A stretch of DNA of 64,000 nucleotides from positions 124,001-188,000 of the forward strand of contig JALHMQ010000003.1 in NCBI GenBank assembly GCA_022843955.1. Reading direction: 5' to 3'. A program made the translations under genes and the position numbers. The DNA comes from Burkholderiaceae bacterium. GTDB taxonomy: Bacteria; Pseudomonadota; Gammaproteobacteria; Burkholderiales; Burkholderiaceae_F. A model generated the notes under the pieces. It searched no databases. It worked only from the letters and a program-made list of their open reading frames with translations, and was not told the DNA's origin. Positions 47,220-56,181 of this stretch are shown here, in pieces; position 1 is the stretch's first letter, and every line of letters starts with the position of its first letter.

Positions 47220-48113
47220 GTGGAAGACAGCAACCGGATTGGACAAGACGCGCGCGATGAGATCGATCGCATTCATCCCCCGCACGACGTCACTCGTCGC
47301 GGCTTTGTCACCACCTCGCTGGCTGCCGGGTTCGCCGCAGCAGTCATGCCAGTTCACGCACAGACCATGATCACCACCGATACCCAGGGATTGACCGCCG
47401 GCGAAGTGAAGATCGCCACCGGTGACGGCCAGATGCCCGCCTATCGCGCCGCGCCGGCCGGCAAGACTGGCTTGGCGACCGTGCTGGTGGTGCAGGAGAT
47501 CTTCGGCGTGCACGAGCACATCAAGGATGTCTGCCGTCGCTTTGCGAAGGCGGGTTACCTCGCGATCGCGCCCGAGCTGTATGCACGGCAGGGCGATCCG
47601 TCCAAGTACACCGACATCCCGAGCCTCATCAAGGACGTGGTGAGCAAGGTGCCGGACGCGCAGGTGATGGCGGACCTCGATGCCGCGATGGCGTGGGCGG
47701 CAAAAAATGGCGGACATGCCGAGAAAGTCGGCATCACGGGCTTTTGCTGGGGTGGCCGCATCACCTGGCTGTATGCCGCGCGCAACCCGAAGATCAAGGC
47801 CGGTGTGCCCTGGTACGGTCGCGTGGTGGGCGATGCCTCGGTCAACACGCCGAACCATCCGATCGACGTCGCCGCGCAAATCAAGCAGCCGATGCTCGCG
47901 CTCTACGGTGGCGCCGACGGCGGCATCCCGAACGAGACCGTCGAGCGCATGATGGCCGCGCTCAAGAGTGCCGGCAACGCGAACTCGGAACTGGTGCTCT
48001 ACAAGGATGCCCCGCACGCCTTCCATGCCGACTACCGGCCGAGCTATCGCAAGGACGCGGCAGAAGATGGCTGGAAGCGTGCGCTGGCCTGGTTCGGCAA
48101 GCACCTGGCCTAG
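47220..48113 (+). CDS. Dienelactone hydrolase-family protein with Tat signal
   Basis: A 297-residue alpha/beta hydrolase. The N-terminus has a twin-arginine signal (TRRGFV, near residues 25-30) and a hydrophobic stretch to VMPVHAQ, so it should be exported folded. Catalytic residues are Cys in [10 protein letters not shown], near residue 180, Asp in [11 protein letters not shown] and His in [12 protein letters not shown], the classical Cys-Asp-His triad. The GTG start has a strong AAGGAG site. The physiological substrate is unknown. Confidence 0.9.
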   Translation: MEDSNRIGQDARDEIDRIHPPHDVTRRGFVTTSLAAGFAAAVMPVHAQTMITTDTQGLTAGEVKIATGDGQMPAYRAAPAGKTGLATVLVVQEIFGVHEHIKDVCRRFAKAGYLAIAPELYARQGDPSKYTDIPSLIKDVVSKVPDAQVMADLDAAMAWAAKNGGHAEKVGITGFCWGGRITWLYAARNPKIKAGVPWYGRVVGDASVNTPNHPIDVAAQIKQPMLALYGGADGGIPNETVERMMAALKSAGNANSELVLYKDAPHAFHADYRPSYRKDAAEDGWKRALAWFGKHLA

Positions 48114-48137
48114 ACGTTGCCAATCAGGAAGACGCGG

Positions 48138-48164
48138 ACGGCCGCCTGTGGGCGGCCGTTTCTC
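48138..48164 (+). terminator. Intrinsic terminator after the dienelactone hydrolase gene
   Basis: ACGGCCGCC and GGCGGCCGT form a 9-bp G+C-rich stem with a 4-base loop, followed by TTTCTC. It lies about 25 bases after the stop codon. Confidence 0.75.
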
Positions 48165-48231
48165 TGCGTGGTCCGGCAGCGCGAGGGCTTGACACGTTTG
48201 CTACCGTCAATGGCTCTGCCCTGGATTTCGC

Positions 48232-49014
48232 ATGTCCACCACGCTTGTCTTCATCATCCTGGCGAACCTGCTGTCGACGGTCATCTCGATCGGACTGGCA
48301 GCACTTTTGTCGTTCCGCCTGCTCTCCGGTCTGGTCGACAAGCTGGTATGCGTTTCCGCCGGCCTGCTGCTGACAGTGGCCTTCACCCACCTCATACCCG
48401 AGTCGTACAACAGCGAGGCCGATCCCTTCGTCCTCGGCTGGGTGATGCTGGCGTCGATCATCGGCTTCTTCCTGCTGGAAAAGGCCTCGCTGATCCATCA
48501 CACCCATCATCACGAGGGCGACGCCCACCACCATCACCACGGGCATGACGCGCACGAGGCCGGTCGCGGCGGGCTGCCGATCCTGATCGGCGATGCGTTC
48601 CACAACTTCGCCGATGGCGTCGTCATCGCGGCCGCCTTCATGCTGGACTGGAAAGCCGGCCTGCTCGCCACGCTGGCGGTCATGGCGCACGAGATTCCAC
48701 ATGAGGTCGGCGACTTCATGATCCTGTTGAATGCCGGCTTCACCAAGCGCAAGGCGTTCGTGTTCCAGCTCATTTCCGGGTCGTCGGCGGTGCTGGGCGG
48801 CATCGTTGGCTACTTCGTCCTCGAAGCCAGCGCCACGCTGCTGCCGTATGCGCTCATCGTCGCCGCGGCGAGCTTCATCTACATCGCTTTGAGTGACCTG
48901 CTGCCGGAGATGATGCGGCGCAAGTCGCTTGGCCAGTCACTGCCCGAGGTGGCGCTGGTGCTGACCGGGGTGGTTGTTGCCGGCGTCGTGATGAGCGCGC
49001 TGCACACCCACTGA
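48232..49014 (+). CDS. ZIP-family metal transporter
   Basis: A 260-residue inner-membrane protein with about eight hydrophobic segments. The binuclear metal site shows in helix IV as GDAFHNFADGVVIA and in helix V as MAHEIPHEVGDFMIL. A His-rich loop (THHHEG..., then HHHHHGHD) lies between the third and fourth helices, near residues 90-106, as in ZIP zinc and iron importers. The metal cannot be fixed from sequence, but zinc is most likely. Confidence 0.92.
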   Translation: MSTTLVFIILANLLSTVISIGLAALLSFRLLSGLVDKLVCVSAGLLLTVAFTHLIPESYNSEADPFVLGWVMLASIIGFFLLEKASLIHHTHHHEGDAHHHHHGHDAHEAGRGGLPILIGDAFHNFADGVVIAAAFMLDWKAGLLATLAVMAHEIPHEVGDFMILLNAGFTKRKAFVFQLISGSSAVLGGIVGYFVLEASATLLPYALIVAAASFIYIALSDLLPEMMRRKSLGQSLPEVALVLTGVVVAGVVMSALHTH

Positions 49015-49023
49015 GTCGCGCAG

Positions 49024-49872
49024 CTACGCCGGTCCGGTGGCCACCGGCCGGCGCGCATCGCGAATCCACTCGCTCCAGGAGCCGGCAAACAGTGCAGAGC
49101 CCGGCAGGCCCGCAATCTCCATCGCCAGCACGTTGTGCGCGGCAGTCACACCGGAGCCGCACTGGTGGATCAGCTGGGCGGGTGCCCGGCCGCCCAGCAC
49201 CGGCGCGAACTCGGCGCGCAGCCGATCTGCCGACTTGAACTTGCCGTCTTCCAGGTTGTTCTGCCAGAAACGATTGACCGCCCCCGGAATGCGGCCCGCG
49301 ACCGGATCGATCGGCTCGTTGCGTCCTTCGAACCGCTCGGCGTTACGCGCATCCAGGATCACGGTGCGATCGTCGCCATACTTGGCCAGAACGTGTGCCG
49401 TGTCGACCACCGCGACCAACGGTGCGCCGGCGGAGAACTGCCCTTCGGGGCGTTCTGGCTCTTCGATGCTGGTCCAGTTGGTCGCCGCCAGCCACGCCTG
49501 CCAGCCGCCATCGAGCAGCGCGACGTTGGCGTGTCCGAGCCAGCGGGCCAGCCACCACAAGCGTCCGGCATATGAGCCGCCGTGCGCGTCGTACGCAACG
49601 ATCTGGGTGCTGTCGTTGATGCCCCATTCACGGAAGATCGTGACCAGGTGCTCGCGCACGGGCAACGGATGGCGCCCGGTCGCGGGTGTGATTTCTCCCG
49701 CCAGGTCTTCCTCGATGTGCGCGAACGTTGCGCCAGGAACATGACCGGCGCGGTACGCCTTGAAGCCAGCCGAGAAGTCGGCGAGGTCGTGCCGGCAGTC
49801 GACCACCACCCAGTCGTGGTCGAACAGGTGCTGCTGCAGTTGCTCGACAGTGACGAGCGTGGAGGATCTCAT
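49024..49872 (-). CDS. sseA: Two-domain rhodanese sulfurtransferase (SseA-type)
   Basis: A 282-residue enzyme with two rhodanese domains. The N-terminal domain has VVDCRHDLADFSAG and AYRAGHVPGA; the C-terminal one has VILDARNAERFEGR and the active-site loop QCGSGVTAAHN, near residues 238-248. The loop CGSGVT resembles 3-mercaptopyruvate sulfurtransferase rather than thiosulfate sulfurtransferase (CRKGVT). The start overlaps the upstream exporter gene by four bases. Confidence 0.9.
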   Translation of the reverse strand: MRSSTLVTVEQLQQHLFDHDWVVVDCRHDLADFSAGFKAYRAGHVPGATFAHIEEDLAGEITPATGRHPLPVREHLVTIFREWGINDSTQIVAYDAHGGSYAGRLWWLARWLGHANVALLDGGWQAWLAATNWTSIEEPERPEGQFSAGAPLVAVVDTAHVLAKYGDDRTVILDARNAERFEGRNEPIDPVAGRIPGAVNRFWQNNLEDGKFKSADRLRAEFAPVLGGRAPAQLIHQCGSGVTAAHNVLAMEIAGLPGSALFAGSWSEWIRDARRPVATGPA

Positions 49873-50801
49873 CTCGTGCTCCGTGATTTCGGGCCAAGTG
49901 AGTCGACGGTCGGCGGGGCGACCTGCGCAGCGCCGGCCGGTTCAAGCGGAGCGGTCGCACGCGCTGTCAGCACGGTGGCGACAACGCCGCTGACGATGAT
50001 GGTGGCGATTCCCAGCCAGCCGATCAGGGGAATCCGGTCGGCGAACACCACCACGCCGATGATCGAGGCGAACACGATTGCCGAGTACTGCAGATTGGCG
50101 GTCAGCAGTGCGCGGCCAGCACCATAGGCGCGGGTCATGGCCAATTGCGCAAGCGTGGCGGACACCCCGATCGCCAGCAGCAGCGCCGCGCCGCTGAGTG
50201 TGTGCGCGGTGAATCCGGTCATGATCGTCCCGGCGAGACCGAGCATGAGCCCGGTGAACGTGAAGTAGAAAACGGTGCGCCACTCCGGCTCGCCCAGCTT
50301 GCCCAGTTCCTTCACGTGCCAATACGCGCTGGCGGACAGCACGCCGGAAACCAGGCCAGCAATGCCGGCCACCGCCTGGGTCGGGTTGAAGCTCGGCTGC
50401 AGCACCATCAGCACGCCAACGAAGCCGGTTGCCACGGTGGCCGCAAGCGGCCAGTTGACCCGTCGTCCGGCCGACACGGCGGCAGCGACGAGGAACGCAG
50501 CCAGATACAGCGACGACGCGTAGTTGAGCGTCATCGCCGTGCCGAGCGGCAGCGCCGTCGTGGCAAAGAACCACAACGAGAGCGCCACCGTGCCGACAGC
50601 GCCCCGGCGCATATGCATCCACGGCACCGGCGTGGCCAGCGACAGGCCGCGCGCCCGCACGAACAGCGCCAGCGCGAGGCAGCCGATCAACGAGCGATAC
50701 AGGACGATCTCGGCGATGCTGTAGTGCGCGGCAGCAAACTTCACGCAGGCGCCCATCACCGCGAACAGCAATGAGGCGACGAGCATCCAGAGCGATTGCA
50801 T
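49869..50801 (-). CDS. DMT-superfamily (EamA) transporter
   Basis: A 310-residue inner-membrane protein with ten hydrophobic segments in two EamA repeats. Each repeat begins with a helix pair such as LLFAVMGACVKFAAAHYSIAEIVLYR and ALTANLQYSAIVFASIIGVVVFADRIPL. The family exports or imports small metabolites; no substrate can be read here. I chose the ATG at 50801, since the frame upstream is unconserved. Confidence 0.88.
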   Translation of the reverse strand: MQSLWMLVASLLFAVMGACVKFAAAHYSIAEIVLYRSLIGCLALALFVRARGLSLATPVPWMHMRRGAVGTVALSLWFFATTALPLGTAMTLNYASSLYLAAFLVAAAVSAGRRVNWPLAATVATGFVGVLMVLQPSFNPTQAVAGIAGLVSGVLSASAYWHVKELGKLGEPEWRTVFYFTFTGLMLGLAGTIMTGFTAHTLSGAALLLAIGVSATLAQLAMTRAYGAGRALLTANLQYSAIVFASIIGVVVFADRIPLIGWLGIATIIVSGVVATVLTARATAPLEPAGAAQVAPPTVDSLGPKSRSTR

Positions 50802-50809
50802 AGGCGCGC

Positions 50810-50815
50810 AGTTTA
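50810..50815 (-). promoter_or_regulatory. Putative -10 box (TAAACT) of the EamA-sseA pair
   Basis: TAAACT on the minus strand, eight bases before the ATG at 50801, without a Shine-Dalgarno site between. Confidence 0.3.
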
Positions 50816-50886
50816 TCGCCGCGGATCGCGCGACGTATCGGCCCGGCATGTCATGGCGGTGGCGGCACGATCGGTAGGGGCTGCTC

Positions 50887-50892
50887 TACAAT
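50887..50892 (+). promoter_or_regulatory. Putative -10 box (TACAAT) of the xseB operon
   Basis: TACAAT followed by CCGGCGC and the xseB ATG, a seven-base gap with no Shine-Dalgarno site. It suggests a leaderless start for the operon. Confidence 0.4.
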
Positions 50893-50899
50893 CCGGCGC

Positions 50900-51175
50900 A
50901 TGGTCAATCGTCCGGTCCGTGCCAACGCGCCTGCATCGCCCGAGCCGGTGAACGCGCTCAGTTTCGAGCAGGCGCTCGATGAACTTGACGTGCTGGTGCA
51001 CCGGATGGAGTCCGGCGAACTGGCGCTCGGCGAATCGATCGCGGCGTATCGGCGCGGCGCCGAACTGGCACAGCACTGCCAAGGCATGCTGGCGGCTGCC
51101 GAGCAGGAAATCAGCAAGCTTGACGGCGAGTTGCTCAAGCCCCTCGATCCATCCGAGCTTCGCGGCGCCAGCTGA
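50900..51175 (+). CDS. xseB: Exodeoxyribonuclease VII small subunit
   Basis: A 91-residue protein. The core LSFEQALDELDVLVHRMESGELALGESIAAYRRGAEL, near residues 20-56, is the family signature. It joins several copies to each XseA subunit of the single-strand exonuclease. xseB-ispA-dxs is a conserved gene order in many proteobacteria; xseA is not in the window. Confidence 0.95.
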   Translation: MVNRPVRANAPASPEPVNALSFEQALDELDVLVHRMESGELALGESIAAYRRGAELAQHCQGMLAAAEQEISKLDGELLKPLDPSELRGAS

Positions 51176-51211
51176 CCGACACTCCAATTCCCATTTGCTG
51201 CACCGATCCAC

Positions 51212-52132
51212 ATGAATGCCACTGCCCCGCTGCGCGAACCGGCCGTGGGCGCGTTGTCGCTCGCAGCTTGGATGACGCGGGAGGTTGCGCGCTTCGAGCG
51301 CGCGGCGCAGCAGCAACTGCCGCCGGCTGAGCTGCCGCCGCAGCGCCTGCACGAGGCCATCCGCTACGCCGTCCTGCAGGGAGGCAAGCGGGTCCGGCCG
51401 CTGCTGGTCTACGCCGCCGGTGAACTGGCCGACGCCCCGGCGGCGGGTCTGGACTGCGCCGCGCTGGCGGTCGAGTACGTTCACGTGTACTCGCTGATCC
51501 ACGATGACCTGCCCTGCATGGACAACGATGTCCTGCGGCGCGGCAAGCCCACCGTACATGTCGCCTTCGATGAAGCCACTGCCATGCTCGCGGGCGACGC
51601 GCTGCAGGCCGAAGCGTTCAAGGTGCTCTCCGACGCGCCGCTGCCGGCCGCCATCCAGGCCGGATTGATGCGCGAACTGGCACACGCTGCCGGGACCGCC
51701 GGCATGTGCGGCGGACAGGCGATCGACCTGGCGGCAGTCGGTCAGGCGATGACCCTGGGTGAGCTTGAGCAGATGCATCGGATGAAGACCGGCGCCCTGT
51801 TGCGGGCGGCAGTCCGCATGGGGGCCGTCGCCGGCGCGGCTTCGGCGTCGACGCTGGTGGCACTGGATGCCTATGCGGCGGCGGTCGGCCTCGCGTTCCA
51901 GATCGTCGATGATGTGCTGGATGTGGAGTCGACCTCGGCCGCGCTGGGCAAGACCGCGGGCAAGGACGCTGCCCAGGGCAAGCCCACCTATGTTTCGGTG
52001 GTCGGGCTGGAACCTGCCAAAGCCTGGGCCGAGCGCCTGCGGGGCGAAGCCCTTTCTGCCCTGTCGGATTTCGATCACCGCGCCGATCGGCTGCGACAAT
52101 TGGCCGACTTCATCGTGTTGCGCAAGAGCTGA
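51212..52132 (+). CDS. ispA: Farnesyl diphosphate synthase
   Basis: A 306-residue prenyltransferase that condenses isoprenyl diphosphates to farnesyl diphosphate. The two Asp-rich motifs are DDLPCMDND in [14 protein letters not shown], near residues 92-105, and [10 protein letters not shown], near residue 231. [12 protein letters not shown], near residue 55, binds the diphosphate. Its stop overlaps the dxs start by one base, so product and precursor genes are coupled. Confidence 0.95.
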   Translation: MNATAPLREPAVGALSLAAWMTREVARFERAAQQQLPPAELPPQRLHEAIRYAVLQGGKRVRPLLVYAAGELADAPAAGLDCAALAVEYVHVYSLIHDDLPCMDNDVLRRGKPTVHVAFDEATAMLAGDALQAEAFKVLSDAPLPAAIQAGLMRELAHAAGTAGMCGGQAIDLAAVGQAMTLGELEQMHRMKTGALLRAAVRMGAVAGAASASTLVALDAYAAAVGLAFQIVDDVLDVESTSAALGKTAGKDAAQGKPTYVSVVGLEPAKAWAERLRGEALSALSDFDHRADRLRQLADFIVLRKS

Positions 52133-54075
52133 TGCCGTCATCAAACCCAGAGGCAGCCATGCCGCAGTTGCTTTCCACCATCAACGACCCGTCCGATCTG
52201 CGGCGGCTCGATCGCGCACAGCTGCAGCAGTTGGCGGTCGAACTGCGCGCCTTCGTGGTCGAGTCGGTTGCCCGCACGGGCGGACACCTGTCGTCCAACC
52301 TCGGCACGGTCGAACTGACGATCGCCCTGCATTCGGTGTTCAACACGCCGCACGATCGCATCGTGTGGGATGTTGGCCACCAGACGTATCCGCACAAGAT
52401 CCTGACGGGTCGGCGTGAAGGCATGGCGATGCTGCGCCAGTTCGGCGGCATGTCCGGCTTTCCGCGTCGCGTCGAAAGTCAGTACGACACCTTCGGCACG
52501 GCGCACAGCTCGACATCCATTTCGGCGGCGCTCGGCATGGCGGTGGCGGCGCGCAACCAGAAGGTCGACCGGCATTCGATCGCGGTCATCGGCGACAGCG
52601 CGTTGACGGGTGGCATGGCCTTCGAGGCGCTCAACAACGCCGGCGTCACCGACAACATCCGGCTGTTGGTGATCCTCAACGACAACGACATGTCGATCTC
52701 GCCCGCGGTCGGCTCGCTGAATCGTTACTTCGCACGGCTGATGAGCGGCAAGTTCTATTCGACGGCCAAGCAGGCCGGCAAGAACGTGCTCAGGAACTTG
52801 CCACCGGTGTTCGAGCTGGCGCGTCGCTTCGAGTCGCATGCCAAGGGCATGGTGGTGCCAGCCACGATGTTCGAGGAGTTCGGCTTCAACTACATCGGTC
52901 CGATCGACGGGCACGACCTCGAGGCGCTGATTCCCACGCTGCAGAATCTCAAGGAGCTGCGCGGCCCGCAGTTTCTGCATGTGGTCACGCGCAAGGGTCA
53001 GGGCTACAAGCTCGCCGAGGCCGATCCGGTGCTGTACCACGGGCCCGGCAAGTTCGATCCGGCCGAAGGCATCAAGGCGTCGGCAAGCGCGCGAGCCACC
53101 TACACCCAGATTTTTGGCGACTGGTTATGCGACCAGGCGCGGGCGGATGTGCGCTTGGTCGGCATCACGCCCGCCATGCGCGAGGGTTCGGGCCTGGTGC
53201 GTTTCGAAAGGGAGTATCCGGAGCGCTACTTCGATGTCGGTATTGCCGAGCAGCATGCCGTCACGTTCGCTGCCGGGCTCGCCTGCGAAGGAATGAAGCC
53301 GGTGGTGGCGATCTACTCGACCTTCCTGCAGCGTGGCTACGATCAACTGATCCACGACGTCGCGCTGCAGAACCTGGATGTGACGTTTGCGCTAGACCGT
53401 GGCGGGCTGGTCGGTGCCGATGGCGCAACCCACCACGGTGCGTTCGATCACAGCTTCCTGCGCTGCATTCCGAACATCGTGGTCATGGCGCCTGCCGACG
53501 AATGCGAGTGCCGGCAGATGCTCACGACGGCGTACCAGCATCCGGGGCCGGCAGCGGTGCGCTACCCGCGCGGCACCGGCATGGGTGCCGCGCTGCAGGC
53601 GGAACTGACCACGCTGCCGATCGGGCGGGGCGAGATCAGGCGCGAGTCGGGTGCCGCGGTGGGCCGTCGCGTCGCGATCCTTGCGTTCGGTTCGATGGTG
53701 GCACCGTCGCTGACCGTGGCCGAGGCGCTCGATGCGACCGTGGCCAACATGCGCTTCATCAAGCCGATAGATCGTGACCTGGTGGCGCGGCTGGCGCGTA
53801 CTCACGACGCGCTCGTGTGCGTCGAGGAGAGTGCGGTGGTTGGCGGAGCCGGGTCCGCCTGCGCCGAGGCCCTGGCCGATCTGGGCATCGAAGCGCCGCT
53901 GCTGCTCCTGGGGCTGCCGGACCGCTTCGTCGATCACGGCGACACGGCCAAGCTGCTCGCCAGCATCGGCCTGGATGCGGCGGGCATCGAAGCGTCGATT
54001 CGCGCGCGCTTCGGTGCCCTGCTGCAGCCGGCCGAAGGCGCGCGCCCGACCGCGCGCATCAAGTCAGTCGCCTGA
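52132..54075 (+). CDS. dxs: 1-deoxy-D-xylulose-5-phosphate synthase
   Basis: A 647-residue thiamine-diphosphate enzyme that condenses pyruvate and glyceraldehyde 3-phosphate, the entry to the MEP pathway. Marks are [18 protein letters not shown], the catalytic [17 protein letters not shown] and the C-terminal [18 protein letters not shown]-like block (here [19 protein letters not shown]). The TPP motif reads GDS ([11 protein letters not shown]) where relatives have GDG; the later NDNDMSIS is intact. The ATG at 52132 overlaps the ispA stop by one base; an ATG at 52159 is possible. Confidence 0.95.
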   Translation: MPSSNPEAAMPQLLSTINDPSDLRRLDRAQLQQLAVELRAFVVESVARTGGHLSSNLGTVELTIALHSVFNTPHDRIVWDVGHQTYPHKILTGRREGMAMLRQFGGMSGFPRRVESQYDTFGTAHSSTSISAALGMAVAARNQKVDRHSIAVIGDSALTGGMAFEALNNAGVTDNIRLLVILNDNDMSISPAVGSLNRYFARLMSGKFYSTAKQAGKNVLRNLPPVFELARRFESHAKGMVVPATMFEEFGFNYIGPIDGHDLEALIPTLQNLKELRGPQFLHVVTRKGQGYKLAEADPVLYHGPGKFDPAEGIKASASARATYTQIFGDWLCDQARADVRLVGITPAMREGSGLVRFEREYPERYFDVGIAEQHAVTFAAGLACEGMKPVVAIYSTFLQRGYDQLIHDVALQNLDVTFALDRGGLVGADGATHHGAFDHSFLRCIPNIVVMAPADECECRQMLTTAYQHPGPAAVRYPRGTGMGAALQAELTTLPIGRGEIRRESGAAVGRRVAILAFGSMVAPSLTVAEALDATVANMRFIKPIDRDLVARLARTHDALVCVEESAVVGGAGSACAEALADLGIEAPLLLLGLPDRFVDHGDTAKLLASIGLDAAGIEASIRARFGALLQPAEGARPTARIKSVA

Positions 54076-54115
54076 ATAGCGGCGGCGGCCGCACGGCCTG
54101 CCGCTGTTCGCACGC

Positions 54116-54859
54116 ATGAAGCCGATCGCCACGTTCCAGCACGATAGTGACGCGCCCGCCGGTTACTTCGAAACCTGGGCGCGCGATAACGGCCTGCCGC
54201 TGCACGTCGTGCGCATCGATCGAGGCGACGCGGTGCCAACGGATGCGGGTGCGTTCGCCGGCTTGTGCTTCATGGGCGGTGGCATGAGTGTCAACGACCC
54301 GCTGCCCTGGATCGGCGAGGAGTGCGCGCTGATTCGCGCGGCCGACGCCGCGGGCGTGCCGGTGATCGGCCACTGCCTTGGCGGTCAATTGCTCGCCAAG
54401 GCGCTGGGTGCCGAGGTCACGCGCAACCCGGTCAAGGAACTGGGCTGGCATCGGCTCACCATCACCGACCCCGAGGTCGCACATGACTGGCTGGGCGAGG
54501 ACCTGTCCCCGGATGCCGAGTGGTTCCAGTGGCACGGCGACACCTTTGCGTTGCCGCCGGGGGCGCGCAACTTTCTGGCGAGTGACTTGTGCGTGCGCCA
54601 GGCCTACGTCATCGAGCGTGCCGGCTTCGCGCACCTGGGTATGCAATTTCACTGCGAGATGACGCCCGCCCTGGTCGACGACTGGGTTGGTTCGGAAGGG
54701 CAGGCTGAGATCGACGTGGAGCGCGCGAGAACCGGAGGTCCGGGGGTGCAATCGCCGGCGTCGATTCGCGCGGATGTGACGTTGCGTGCATCGAGATTGA
54801 ATCAACTCGCAGCGCGCTTGTACGCGCGCTGGGCGCGGGGCCTGTCGCGCGATCAGTGA
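54116..54859 (+). CDS. Class I glutamine amidotransferase-like protein
   Basis: A 247-residue protein of the class I amidotransferase fold, close to the GMP-synthase-like free-standing group. The nucleophile elbow GHCLGGQLLAKALG, near residue 86, contains the Cys. The His and Glu of the triad are in LGMQFHCEMT, near residue 180. An WFQWHGDTFALPPGA segment is typical of the stand-alone members. No synthase partner lies next to it, so the acceptor is unknown. It starts 40 bases after dxs. Confidence 0.85.
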   Translation: MKPIATFQHDSDAPAGYFETWARDNGLPLHVVRIDRGDAVPTDAGAFAGLCFMGGGMSVNDPLPWIGEECALIRAADAAGVPVIGHCLGGQLLAKALGAEVTRNPVKELGWHRLTITDPEVAHDWLGEDLSPDAEWFQWHGDTFALPPGARNFLASDLCVRQAYVIERAGFAHLGMQFHCEMTPALVDDWVGSEGQAEIDVERARTGGPGVQSPASIRADVTLRASRLNQLAARLYARWARGLSRDQ

Positions 54860-54905
54860 TTGCGGCGCGCGCGCACGCGCGCTGGCCTGTCTCTAGTCGG
54901 AGGAT

Positions 54906-55298
54906 TCAGCGCCGATTGGGCACGTCTGCCCAGACGTCGGATCGGCCTGGGCGTTGTGGGTAGCTGCGCCCGTACGGGCTGGGCGACGCGTTGGTGGTCG
55001 GCACGATGTCCAGGTGCAGGCGTGCGAGCAGCATCAGATCGGCCATGACCTCCGGATCGATTGGCTCGGCCTGGCCGTCCGGCAGCCACAGCTTGCCGAA
55101 GTACGCGTTCATCTCCGGATAGCCCCACAGCAGCGAGATGGCACGCGCCATCTGCGGATAGCGGCGTTCCAACAACGACGGCGCCTGCGCTCGCGCCGTC
55201 CAATCGCCCGACGTCAGCGCGGCATTGCTGCGGCTGAGCGGGACCATAGAACGGGCGTCGAGGGCGGCAAAAGGATCGTAGGAACGGCTGGTTTTCAT
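54906..55298 (-). CDS. Conserved-looking small protein of unknown function
   Basis: A 129-residue protein of no recognised family. It has no signal peptide or membrane segment. The middle contains a short helical run with aromatic residues (RYPQMARAISLLWGYPEMNAYFGKLWL) and an acidic helix; the end is Pro/Arg-rich. The ATG at 55298 is preferred to one at 55331, since a palindrome lies just upstream at 55313-55333 and would otherwise be inside the gene. The aromatic core suggests a real gene rather than a chance frame. Confidence 0.55.
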   Translation of the reverse strand: MKTSRSYDPFAALDARSMVPLSRSNAALTSGDWTARAQAPSLLERRYPQMARAISLLWGYPEMNAYFGKLWLPDGQAEPIDPEVMADLMLLARLHLDIVPTTNASPSPYGRSYPQRPGRSDVWADVPNRR

Positions 55299-55621
55299 CA
55301 GGCGACACGAGGGCTTGTCACATGGCGACAAGCAAACTGCTTAGTTGTTGATTTGAAAGGGATCTGTCTGCGCATCACTTGCAATAGCGACCAAAGGCCC
55401 GTTCAACCGTCGGACGTGCTCACGAAGCTGATCGGTCAGTAAACATCCAAACGGATGACATGTTAACGCTATCGAGCCGTAGTAGATCGTCCGGTTGCCG
55501 AAAAGTTGTCCCAAGCGTGGTTCGAAACGCTGCGAGTGGATCGAACGGACAACGGCAGGCGACGTCCGGTAGCGCCGCGGGAGAGCGAATCGCGCCGATG
55601 CGGCGCTGAGTGCTTCGCGCG
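55299..55621. other. Intergenic region between the small unknown gene and yajQ
   Basis: A 323-base gap that is noticeably A+T-richer than the surroundings around 55310-55510. It includes the palindrome described separately and carries the presumed promoter of the small unknown gene on the minus strand. I see no coding frame with protein-like content, no tRNA and no riboswitch signature. Confidence 0.5.
55313..55333 (-). promoter_or_regulatory. Palindrome upstream of the small unknown gene
   Basis: GCTTGTC-N7-GACAAGC is a perfect 7-base inverted repeat whose edge is 15 bases before the ATG at 55298. It could be an operator or a hairpin in the leader. I recognise no regulator for it. Confidence 0.35.
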
Positions 55622-56110
55622 CTAGTCGCGGAAGTTCTCGAATTGAAGCGGGACCTCATCGATCTTCTGCCGCAGCAGAGCAATGCACTCCTGCAGCGAG
55701 TCCTTCTTCGCCCCCGCGATACGGACCGCGTCGCCCTGGATACTGGCCGTGACCTTGAGCTTGCTGTCCTTCACCGTCTGCACGATCTTCTTGGCCAGCA
55801 CTGACTCGATACCGTTCTTCAGCTTGATCGCCTGCTTGAGCTTGTCCCCGCTCATCCGCTCCGGCTTGGCGGTGAAGTCGACAAAGCGCACGTCGACCGC
55901 GCGCTTGGCGAGTTTGGTCAGCAGGACGTCATGCACCTGGCCGAGCTTGAAATCATCGTCGGCAAACGCAGTCAGTTCGAACTCTTTGTGCTCGATGCGT
56001 GCGTCCGAGCCCTTGAAGTCGAACCGCGTGTTGATCTCCTTGTTGGCCTGGTCAAGCGCATTGCGAACTTCGACCATGTTGGGTTTCGAGACGATGTCGA
56101 ACGAGGGCAT
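55622..56110 (-). CDS. yajQ: YajQ-family nucleotide-binding protein
   Basis: A 162-residue cytosolic protein with the YajQ start [20 protein letters not shown] and [19 protein letters not shown]. In Xanthomonas and Pseudomonas members bind cyclic di-GMP and modulate transcription. The end [21 protein letters not shown] and LQFENFRD is highly conserved. The start at 56110 gives the exact family length. It diverges from murB; a TAGACT box about 40 bases upstream may be its -10. Confidence 0.95.
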   Translation of the reverse strand: MPSFDIVSKPNMVEVRNALDQANKEINTRFDFKGSDARIEHKEFELTAFADDDFKLGQVHDVLLTKLAKRAVDVRFVDFTAKPERMSGDKLKQAIKLKNGIESVLAKKIVQTVKDSKLKVTASIQGDAVRIAGAKKDSLQECIALLRQKIDEVPLQFENFRD

Positions 56111-56169
56111 GTGGTTCTCCAAGGCGCGGCCAGGGGCGCCCGCAGCGGGAGCAAGTCTAGTGTGCGGGC

Positions 56170-56175
56170 GATAAT
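56170..56175 (+). promoter_or_regulatory. Putative -10 box (GATAAT) of murB
   Basis: GATAAT followed by CGCCGC and the murB ATG, a six-base gap with no Shine-Dalgarno site between. Confidence 0.4.
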
Positions 56176-56181
56176 CGCCGC

